A DNA stretch of 64,000 bases from a virus. Under the pieces are notes generated by a model that ran no database searches, was not told the origin of the DNA, and was given only the letters and a program-made list of their open reading frames with translations. The stretch lies in IMG/VR virus record IMGVR_UViG_3300042397_001305, positions 1 through 64,000 of that record. One strand, given 5' to 3'. Position 1 is the stretch's first letter. Every line of letters starts with the position of its first letter. Positions 57,740 through 64,000 of the stretch are shown here, one piece after another. The translations under genes and the position numbers were made by a program.

Positions 57740-58722
57740 TATACTGGTCTGTTTGCGTTAGCTTGTAATTGTTTTATGGTATTATTAAGTTGGTCTGATG
57801 TCATACCAAGTTGTGATTGAGTATTACTTACCGGGGCAATACCTGCCGGATTTAAAGTTGATACTGACTGCACCGGTGCCGGAGCCGCCGCTTGTACACC
57901 ACTATTTAATTTTGCCAACATTGATTGTAATGTCGTAGCATCTAAAGTACCTGTAGCGTTTTGTATTCCTAATTGTTTTTGAACCGCTTGAATTTTTGGT
58001 GCAATTGATGATGCAGAACTACCTTTGTTAGATTTATTAGATTCGAATTCGGCACAAGTATATGGATATGTTTTACCATCAACAAGTTTTCTACCATTAG
58101 CATAATAATATATCTTACCTATTTGATATACTATTGAACCGTCTTTCCTTTTAACCGGTGTTGCACCCGGTTGAGATGTAACACATTTATAAGTCGTTGC
58201 CCAAGTAGCATTCAATTCAGCCCCCGTTTTTGCAACAACAGGTTGAGAAGTTATTTTGAATGTATTTTCTTTGAAAAGTTTAGCAACACCTCCGGAATTA
58301 AGTTTTCTCTCCTCTGAACCATATGTTGCCGTAATACCGGCAGTTGATTTTAACGAATCTGTAATTTTTTTAACATCCTCAAGATTGTCTCTACCCATTT
58401 CATCATTAATCACACCGGCAATATCTAATTTACCACTATTAGATGGAAGGTTCTTAACTAATTCATTTACCTTCCAAAATTGAGCAGCTGATTTAATACT
58501 TTGAAGTGCTGTCAACATATTAGCCTCATTTGTACCCGGACCCGCAGCTGATTGATAAAATGCTCTAGCAATCTTTGCATCAGGAGTATCAGTTGCAGGG
58601 TCAACATATGCCGCACCACCTTTTTCAGTCGCCTCACTCAAGTATTGTTTTTTGGTCGCACTCTCGTGAAGATTCAATATTCTATTTTTTTCTTCTTCGT
58701 CTAAGAAATATAATTTTTTCAT
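57739..58722 (-). CDS. Leader-bearing protein with annexin-like and peptidoglycan-binding-like parts
   Basis: 327 residues. The first ~30 residues (FLDEEEKNRILNLHESATKK, then YLSE-A) are shared with the neighbour at 59035-60189. LHE and LSE fit (L/I)-x-E protease sites at 18-20 and 28-30. Residues ~45-125 contain GPGTNEANMLTALQSIKS, reminiscent of annexin-like repeats. IQAVQKQLGIQNATGTLDAT near 245 resembles a peptidoglycan-binding domain. The end is Gln/Asn/Ala rich. Probably packed in the virion; no known enzyme activity. Confidence 0.6.
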   Translation of the reverse strand: MKKLYFLDEEEKNRILNLHESATKKQYLSEATEKGGAAYVDPATDTPDAKIARAFYQSAAGPGTNEANMLTALQSIKSAAQFWKVNELVKNLPSNSGKLDIAGVINDEMGRDNLEDVKKITDSLKSTAGITATYGSEERKLNSGGVAKLFKENTFKITSQPVVAKTGAELNATWATTYKCVTSQPGATPVKRKDGSIVYQIGKIYYYANGRKLVDGKTYPYTCAEFESNKSNKGSSASSIAPKIQAVQKQLGIQNATGTLDATTLQSMLAKLNSGVQAAAPAPVQSVSTLNPAGIAPVSNTQSQLGMTSDQLNNTIKQLQANANRPV

Positions 58723-58735
58723 ATAATATTTTATT

Positions 58736-58743
58736 TATAAATA
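58736..58743 (-). promoter_or_regulatory. TATTTATA box (late-promoter-like)
   Basis: TATTTATA followed by AATAAAAT, 13 bases before the ATG at 58722. Confidence 0.4.
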
Positions 58744-58767
58744 TTAGGCAAATCAAAATAATCTAAT

Positions 58768-58775
58768 TATATTTG
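58768..58775 (+). promoter_or_regulatory. Bacteroidota-type -7 box
   Basis: TATATTTG, a full TAnnTTTG match, 20 bases before the ATG at 58796. -33 element not clear. Confidence 0.5.
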
Positions 58776-58795
58776 TAAAATAAAACACAGACACT

Positions 58796-59038
58796 ATGAA
58801 AAAGTTATTCTTATTATCAGTATTACTTGTTGGAACATTATCGTTTTCTCAAACTAAACCAAAAGAAAAAGACATTGACAAAGAGGCCAACGTCTTATTA
58901 GATTCATTATCCAAAGTTTATAAAGTAAAAGTCCAATCAGTTATGGAAGAAACATATAATGGTGTTACAACAACATCAATTTCTTACGTTAAGGACAAAA
59001 AATTAGTTTATAAAATTATTGCAGTTAGAAAAGATTAA
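58796..59038 (+). CDS. Small exported protein, moron-like
   Basis: 80 residues. MKKLFLLSVLLVGTLSFSQ is a classic Bacteroidota signal peptide with probable cleavage after the Gln or Ser. The mature ~60 residues are charged (KEKDIDKEANVLLDSLSKVY) with a beta end (TTSISYVKDKKLVYKIIAV). It is the only plus-strand gene between two minus-strand leader-type genes and has its own host-type -7 box. Its stop overlaps the stop of the convergent gene at 59035 by 4 bases. Such isolated genes often change host surface or exclusion; role unknown. Confidence 0.75.
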   Translation: MKKLFLLSVLLVGTLSFSQTKPKEKDIDKEANVLLDSLSKVYKVKVQSVMEETYNGVTTTSISYVKDKKLVYKIIAVRKD

Positions 59039-60189
59039 CATTTACCCGTTAAATTGTAACCCGTCTTACCAACCGGGGAGTAAACTATAACTTTATAATC
59101 TCCGGTTTTATTGTCAAACGGTGCCGTTACACTTGATGAAGTAATTGTATAAGCAACAAATTCTCTAACACCTTTACTAAATAACGCTCTCAATTCTTCA
59201 ACACCATTGTAAACTTCAGTTTCACCCATTTTTATAAGAGTGTTATCTTCAGGAATTTGTGTCACACCCGGAGCAAGTATTTGTCTCATTAAATCATCAA
59301 TACTCTTAACTTTTAAGGTAATAAGATTTGCACCACTAACAGATACAGTTTTGTTTAATTGTGTTAATCTTGATACATATAATGGAACATATTTAAAACT
59401 TGTATATTTGTGAGGTGCTGTTGCAACATATCCGGTATCCTGTTTAATACCCCCCTTATTAGTTAGAACAACCATTCTATCAGGAATACTTCCCGTACCA
59501 AATGTTAATATACCTGCTCCTTGTAAGTTAATATCAGTTGTTACATAATCCGCAACATTTGTTCCGGTTCCCGCAGTAATGGTCGCCTTCCAATTACAAA
59601 TACTCGTCACATTATCAACCTGACCCGACCCCTGAATATCAAAAGTCACAAATTGTTCTTTACCGTATTGTTTGATTAATTGGGGATTCTGATTATCTCC
59701 CTTAGTTTTGTCATAAGGAGTTGTTCCTAATATAACCTGACTAACATCCGCAGGTGATTTAATAACCAAAGTTCCATTTTTAATTAAATTCGGAAATAAC
59801 TCTTGAAAATATTGTTTAACCGAATTTGCTCTTGCCAATGCCAAACTACCCTTAGTTTCAAAACCTTTTGGGTTTGTAACATTTGATTCCCCAGCACTGA
59901 TATTAACAATAAATTGTTTACCACCACTATTCTTAATAAATTCCTCAATTTTAGGTTTTAACGCCGCGATAGAATTTTTAACAACATCTGATTGATATTC
60001 ACCAAATTTAAATTGATTCCCAACGTTTTGTTTTGGAAACGATGTACTCGAAGTTGTCGTTGTATTGGTTATACCACCCGATTGTTGACCGGACTGTTCT
60101 AAAGTTAAGTATTGTCTCTTTGTTGCTCCCTCGTGAAGATTTAATATTCTATTTCTCTCCTCACTCGATATCTCAAATAAATTATTCAT
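59035..60189 (-). CDS. OmpA-like domain protein with shared leader
   Basis: 384 residues. The first ~30 residues (FEISSEERNRILNLHEGATK) match the leader of the neighbouring 57739-58722 protein; LHE at 18-20 then Gly fits a prohead-protease site. Residues ~55-190 resemble an OmpA C-terminal fold (FKFGEYQSDVVKNSIAALK, IVNISAGESNVTNP, LALARANSVKQYFQEL), which binds peptidoglycan in bacteria. The rest is beta-rich. Start has a TATTTATA box 13 bases upstream. May be an internal or surface wall-binding virion protein; inference. Confidence 0.65.
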   Translation of the reverse strand: MNNLFEISSEERNRILNLHEGATKRQYLTLEQSGQQSGGITNTTTTSSTSFPKQNVGNQFKFGEYQSDVVKNSIAALKPKIEEFIKNSGGKQFIVNISAGESNVTNPKGFETKGSLALARANSVKQYFQELFPNLIKNGTLVIKSPADVSQVILGTTPYDKTKGDNQNPQLIKQYGKEQFVTFDIQGSGQVDNVTSICNWKATITAGTGTNVADYVTTDINLQGAGILTFGTGSIPDRMVVLTNKGGIKQDTGYVATAPHKYTSFKYVPLYVSRLTQLNKTVSVSGANLITLKVKSIDDLMRQILAPGVTQIPEDNTLIKMGETEVYNGVEELRALFSKGVREFVAYTITSSSVTAPFDNKTGDYKVIVYSPVGKTGYNLTGKC

Positions 60190-60202
60190 AAATTTCTTTT
60201 TA

Positions 60203-60210
60203 TATAAATA
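60203..60210 (-). promoter_or_regulatory. TATTTATA box (late-promoter-like)
   Basis: TATTTATA followed by TAAAAAG, 13 bases before the ATG at 60189. Confidence 0.4.
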
Positions 60211-60219
60211 CCTCAGTAT

Positions 60220-60906
60220 CTATAAAACCTTATTAGATTTACGGATATTTTCCTCACCCCACATCGGTTGAAGGTTATCCAAACACCAACATTTCATAAA
60301 TTCCTCATCCCCCATCTCTTGTATGTCAAATGATGTAATTGGTAATTTATGGTCCACGTGCCAAATCCCGTAGTTATCCCACGTCATATCATCCTTAAAT
60401 TGTTTTTCTAAATGATTAATCAATTCCTCCGGAGTGTATTGTAGAACATCAAAGTAATGTCCATATTTATCTACGTTACTTTCTTTTAATACTGTGTAAA
60501 TTGCTGTTCTAAAGTTTGCGACAAGTTTGTATAAAGGGTCAGAATCTTTACGATTTTTTTCGTAATCACGTTTGGTTTTTCTCCACTTATCAACATTTTC
60601 AGTTCTCCATTGTTTATGGTATTCTGTTAAATGTTCTCTATTTTTTTCAGACCATTTTTTGTGGTTTTCACTTTTTCTTTTTTTTGTTTCAGGTTTTGAC
60701 TCATATTTTCTTAATGTGACTTCTCTACCACCTATGAATCGTCTTCCCGATATACCAACCTTAATACCATTTTCTTTTAATATTCTTAAAATTGTTGGTT
60801 TACTAATCCCTGTTTTTTCTGAAATAGTTTGTGAACCTAAAAGGTCTTCATTATACATTTTAAGTATGTTCTTTAATTCTTCTTCTGTTGGTATAATTTT
60901 TTTCAT
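60220..60906 (-). CDS. HNH endonuclease with N-terminal HTH, homing-like
   Basis: The ATG at 60906 is preferred over a TTG at 60942. 228 residues. An N-terminal HTH (SQTISEKTGISKPTILRILK) is followed by a long charged coil and a Zn-less HNH core: HVDHKLPI at 183-190, DNLQPMWGEENIRKSN with Asn at 211 and 220. It sits just after the major capsid gene and its terminator, with its own TATATTTATA box. Free-standing HNH genes near capsid genes in T4-like phages often act as homing or anti-competitor nucleases. Confidence 0.75.
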   Translation of the reverse strand: MKKIIPTEEELKNILKMYNEDLLGSQTISEKTGISKPTILRILKENGIKVGISGRRFIGGREVTLRKYESKPETKKRKSENHKKWSEKNREHLTEYHKQWRTENVDKWRKTKRDYEKNRKDSDPLYKLVANFRTAIYTVLKESNVDKYGHYFDVLQYTPEELINHLEKQFKDDMTWDNYGIWHVDHKLPITSFDIQEMGDEEFMKCWCLDNLQPMWGEENIRKSNKVL

Positions 60907-60959
60907 ATAATATAAATATACACCATTTTTACAAAAAATCAATTATTAATCTAAAGACA

Positions 60960-60990
60960 TAAAAAAAAGGGACGTATAGTCCCTTTTTGT
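60960..60990. terminator. Terminator downstream of the major capsid gene
   Basis: Ten-base stem 60964-60973 / 60979-60988 (AAAAAGGGAC/GTCCCTTTTT) with loop GTATA and T-runs on both strands. Separates the capsid gene from the HNH gene. Confidence 0.85.
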
Positions 60991-61010
60991 TAAATATTTT
61001 AAGATTTTGA

Positions 61011-62888
61011 TTATCTCAATTCTCTTAAATCGAATGTTCTAACACCATCTACAGTAATTCTGCCATAGAACCTGTTGTTCACCATCTTTTTCGCGTAACG
61101 AGTCATTATACCTTTAATCGGTGTAAAGTTGAATGGGTTGTACATTGTAGGTGTTAATTGTAATGGTACATACGGAGCGTAGATGTATCCTGTATCAAGT
61201 AACGATGTTCCTTTGTGTCCAATTAACACTTGGTTAGCTGGGAAGTAAGGGTCACGGTATACTTGGTAACGTCCTGCTAATGTTCCAACTCTTTCAATAC
61301 CCATATTATATTGGTCTTGTTCAGGTGAAGCATTAGATACGTGGAAGTATTCTAAGTCATCCATAATCGCTGAAACCTCAGAAGATACTACAATCCAGTT
61401 AGCTCCACCTCTTAAAGTAGATTTGTGGATTTGTGCTGACAATTGGTTAATTGCAGTAATCAAAGTTTGGTTCCAATCTTTTTGTGTATAGTTTGTTGTT
61501 GCAGATATTCTTCTCCAACCATTGTAATCCCAACGTAAGTTCCACGCTGCACCTTTACGTAAATCTCTTAAGATTTCACGGTCGATTTCAGCCGCAACTT
61601 GTTCAGATAATAAAGCTGTTAATTCAGCTTCAGCATCGATGTTGTGGAAAGCCGCAACGTCTTGAGCTAACTCAGGAGACCATTGTGCTCTTAATTTTCT
61701 TTCTGTAACAGATACAGTAACTGAATCTAATTCGAAAGAAACCTCACCGATTTTATCTTCAAATTCTAAGTTAGCATATCTTCTGTAAACAGCTTTGAAA
61801 GCTCCGGAAGTTAAAATTCCAATAGTTGTTCCTGTATACCCGTCTAAAGTCTCTCCACAAGAAGGACAAGTTGGACAAGATAAGTCAACTTCTAAGAAGA
61901 TACGACCATCAGGAGAACATACGTCATTGTAAACACCACCATTACCTGTAGTAGCAAATGATGTAGTACTTTGTTTGTTTAAGTTATTAACGATTCCTTG
62001 ACCGTATTGTTGAGTAACAACTCTAAACAATAATGAATTTGGATAACCGTTAACATCTGTAATAACATTACAAGGAGATGTTTCAGCAGTCCACGCAGTT
62101 GTAGAATCACTGTAGATTCTTAAATCAGATAAGAAAGTTTCAGTATCAACTTCATTTCCATCAGGTCCGATTAATTTACCTGTACCTGCAGTTGTGAAAC
62201 CTGATAATGCGATGATGATTTTTCTAACGTTATTACCGTTGAATTGGTTAGTTAACGCTGTACTATCAGCAACTACTAATTCTCCGTTAGACCAAACCAT
62301 AACAACCGCAGTTTTAGTTATAGCTGACCATTGACCTTTAGAATAATCAAACAATCCTGGAGGGTCTAATTGACCTTCTGAACCTTCGTAGAATAAATCA
62401 TAAAGATTTTTCTTGAAAGCATTTGCTCCTGTGTAACCAGCATTTTGTTGTGCGTCAGCAGCAGTTAAACCATCTACAGCACCAACCGGTCCGTAGTGAG
62501 TACCACCACCTACGTAGTCGTTATCAGCAGAAGGAACTTGTCCTGACTCATAACCTTGAATTTTAGGTACGAAGAAGAACAATTTACCGATTGGTAAGTT
62601 CATAGCTTGTACAGATACGATTTCATTCGCTAATAATTTTGAGAATACTCTTCTTACGATAGGGAATACAACAGTTTCGAATGAACCTGATGAACCATCT
62701 GAAGTAGCTTCGTTAATCAAGAAAGACGCTTGGTTCTCATATAATTGAGCTACGTTTTCTCTTAAGTGACCTTTAAGGCCTTCTAGGAATCCTAATTTAT
62801 CCCATTTGTTGATTGTGTCTTCTTTAATAACTTTCAAGTGTTTTAACCCGATGTTACCAACTAGACCTGATTCTAATAATGCTCCCAT
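61011..62888 (-). CDS. 23: Major capsid protein, T4 gp23 family
   Basis: 625 residues. FETVVFPIVRRVFSKLLANE followed by IVSVQAMNLPIGKLFFF and later VSFELDSVTVSVTERKLRAQ and VLIGHKGTSLLDTGYIYAPY match the gp23 fold pattern. The first 60 residues are a pro-region: INE at 58-60 before Ala fits the T4 gp21 prohead protease site (gp23 is cut after residue 65 in T4). An insertion near 337 carries CPTCPSCG, a possible metal site not in T4 gp23. Expressed after the scaffold-like gene; terminator downstream. Confidence 0.9.
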   Translation of the reverse strand: MGALLESGLVGNIGLKHLKVIKEDTINKWDKLGFLEGLKGHLRENVAQLYENQASFLINEATSDGSSGSFETVVFPIVRRVFSKLLANEIVSVQAMNLPIGKLFFFVPKIQGYESGQVPSADNDYVGGGTHYGPVGAVDGLTAADAQQNAGYTGANAFKKNLYDLFYEGSEGQLDPPGLFDYSKGQWSAITKTAVVMVWSNGELVVADSTALTNQFNGNNVRKIIIALSGFTTAGTGKLIGPDGNEVDTETFLSDLRIYSDSTTAWTAETSPCNVITDVNGYPNSLLFRVVTQQYGQGIVNNLNKQSTTSFATTGNGGVYNDVCSPDGRIFLEVDLSCPTCPSCGETLDGYTGTTIGILTSGAFKAVYRRYANLEFEDKIGEVSFELDSVTVSVTERKLRAQWSPELAQDVAAFHNIDAEAELTALLSEQVAAEIDREILRDLRKGAAWNLRWDYNGWRRISATTNYTQKDWNQTLITAINQLSAQIHKSTLRGGANWIVVSSEVSAIMDDLEYFHVSNASPEQDQYNMGIERVGTLAGRYQVYRDPYFPANQVLIGHKGTSLLDTGYIYAPYVPLQLTPTMYNPFNFTPIKGIMTRYAKKMVNNRFYGRITVDGVRTFDLRELR

Positions 62889-62919
62889 TTTTTTGGTTTT
62901 TATTAATTTTAATTTATTT

Positions 62920-64000
62920 TTATTTTATTTTTGACATTAAGTCTTTCATTCTCAAGAACTGTGGATTCTCATATGTTTTAGATTCAATTAAGTTAACTGC
63001 TCCTGTAGAAGGTGATTTAGCAATTGTTCTTTCGATTGACTCGTTCATATTTTGAACTTTAGAGTTACCTGACAATTCGTTTTTAACGACTTGATATAAA
63101 TTTTTAGATTCTTTAATAGTTTCAACACCATCAAATCTTCTTAAAATGTTAATTTTTTCTTGTTTTGATGTTGAATGTTCAGTGAACAAACGTGTAGCGT
63201 AAGCCAAGTTTGAGTTGAAAATTGCAACCTCATTCAATTTATTTCTAAAAATATTAAGTGCTTTTCTGTACTCCTCATTTTTTTCTCTAAGAACTTTTAG
63301 TTCAGAGTTAGAAGTATTTTCTTTAATCGCGGTATTAAAGCTTGAATGAGCTCTTGGTTTTGGTAAACCACCTTTTCTAAAGTTAGACCCTGCACCTAAA
63401 GTACGTGAAGCCTCTTTTGTCTCTTCTTTTTTACCTTCAACTTTTTTAGCCATTGGTTTCATAGTTGACGATTCTTTTGTTTCAGTTTTTTTAACCATTG
63501 AGTTTTTACCCAATTTACTTCCTGAGTTTTCACCTTCTTTGTATTCAAATTTAGGTTTACCTGTTCCCATAGTTTTGTCACCTTGTTTCATTTTTGTTTT
63601 GAATCCGGTACCTTGGTTAGGTTTTGCATCGTATTTGAATTTTGGACTTCCCATTCCAACACCTTTAGGTTTGATAGACATTTTTTTAGATTCCATAACA
63701 GGGTCCATATAATCTTCTTCCATATCGTAAGAATCATCTTCATCCATATCAATGTATTCAGAATCATCTTCATCCATTTCGATTTCATAAACGATTTCGT
63801 CCATTTCATCTTCTTCTAAGTCTTCAGATTCGTCATCAGTACCGAACATTCTTTCAACGATAGATTCGATAGATTCTTCATCCATTTCTTCTTCGTCCAT
63901 TTCGTCCCAAGACTCTTCCATATCAAACATTCCAATGTCTTCACCTTCTTCACCTTCACCAACAATCATATACTCTTTTCCAGTTTCTTCATCTTTAAGG
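62920..64000 (-). CDS. Prohead scaffold-like acidic protein, 5' end outside window
   Basis: The frame is open to the right edge (LKDEETGKEY continues before the Met at 63969), so the start lies beyond the window. The N-part is very acidic (MFDMEESWDEMDEEEMDEES). The middle is Lys/Gly rich with repeated PKFEY/PKFKY units. The C-part (NEEYRKALNIFRNKLNEVAI, YATRLFTEHSTS) resembles T4 gp22-type scaffold helices. It is directly upstream of the capsid gene, as in T4. LIE-S near the end fits a prohead protease site. Homology to gp22 is inferred, not proven. Confidence 0.65.
   Translation of the reverse strand, partial: LKDEETGKEYMIVGEGEEGEDIGMFDMEESWDEMDEEEMDEESIESIVERMFGTDDESEDLEEDEMDEIVYEIEMDEDDSEYIDMDEDDSYDMEEDYMDPVMESKKMSIKPKGVGMGSPKFKYDAKPNQGTGFKTKMKQGDKTMGTGKPKFEYKEGENSGSKLGKNSMVKKTETKESSTMKPMAKKVEGKKEETKEASRTLGAGSNFRKGGLPKPRAHSSFNTAIKENTSNSELKVLREKNEEYRKALNIFRNKLNEVAIFNSNLAYATRLFTEHSTSKQEKINILRRFDGVETIKESKNLYQVVKNELSGNSKVQNMNESIERTIAKSPSTGAVNLIESKTYENPQFLRMKDLMSKIK

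Noticed and set aside
60516-60910. Plus-strand Phe/Leu-rich ORFs with membrane-like stretches
   Set aside because: Antisense to the Lys/Glu-rich coil of the HNH gene; hydrophobicity is a by-product of AAA/GAA codons.
63583-63819. Plus- and minus-strand ORFs inside the scaffold-like gene
   Set aside because: Out-of-frame shadows of the acidic coding sequence.
1-64000. Diversity-generating retroelement, prophage integrase, tRNA genes
   Set aside because: Looked for reverse-transcriptase, integrase and cloverleaf patterns; none was seen in the window.

Overview
The window looks like part of a large T4-like (myovirus-type) tailed phage that infects a member of the Bacteroidota. The phage assignment rests on a gp23-type major capsid protein preceded by an acidic scaffold-like gene, a gp5-like baseplate OB-fold protein, a T4 gp55-like late sigma factor, PhoH, dUTPase, a DEDD exonuclease, and long tail-fibre-type genes packed with almost no gaps. 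The host assignment is an inference. The DNA is very A+T rich, leaders are A-rich without clear Shine-Dalgarno sites, several promoters carry the Bacteroidota -7 box (TAnnTTTG-like), and one small exported protein has a signal peptide ending in LSFSQ. No integrase, tRNA, CRISPR array or insertion sequence was seen. Apart from the giant fibre gene, coding is dense and no gene-free stretch exceeds about 110 bases.

Layout. (1) 1-19445, minus strand: sugar-modification genes interleaved with Thr-Pro-repeat virion proteins. Included are an HtrL/YibB-GT fusion, several small GT-A enzymes, a HAD-nucleotidyltransferase fusion, a GT60-type (Skp1/mucin GlcNAc-transferase-like) enzyme, a five-domain GT17-methyltransferase-GT2-GT4-GT2 protein, a GT9-like heptosyltransferase, a split HldE-like kinase/nucleotidyltransferase pair, a cupin and a small HAD phosphatase. 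(2) 19536-35764, minus strand: a 3989-residue collagen-like fibre protein, two short Thr-Pro-tailed proteins, and a 973-residue LamG-like protein ending in a papain-type cysteine protease domain. (3) 35820-38445, plus strand: small late-type genes, including a lone WYL domain. (4) 38557-48708, plus strand, behind a host-type promoter: more glycosyltransferases, a cytidylyltransferase, exonuclease, dUTPase, methyltransferase, PhoH, and the late sigma factor last. (5) 48735-54967, plus strand: tail/baseplate structural genes. (6) 55067-64000: mixed orientation. It holds an HExxH metalloprotease with a duplicated module, three proteins with (or resembling) a shared N-terminal leader and cell-wall-type domains, an exported small protein, an HNH endonuclease, the major capsid protein and the scaffold-like gene at the right edge.

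How the genes may work together (inference). The sugar genes could build and attach glycans to the phage's own Ser/Thr-rich fibres: the collagen-like Gly-X-Ser protein and the mucin-like Thr-Pro linkers. This is suggested because a family known to glycosylate Thr in Thr/Pro-rich mucins (GT60) lies beside a Thr-Pro protein. The alternative is remodelling of host surface polysaccharide. A second thread is a set of minus-strand proteins whose first 10-30 residues end in (L/I)-x-E sites like the one in the capsid protein. These may be head-targeted, prohead-protease-processed internal proteins carrying peptidoglycan-binding/OmpA-like or metalloprotease domains. A third thread is transcription: a TATTTAT(A/T/C) box sits 12-14 bases before several structural-type genes, while TAnnTTT(G) host-type boxes precede non-structural ones.
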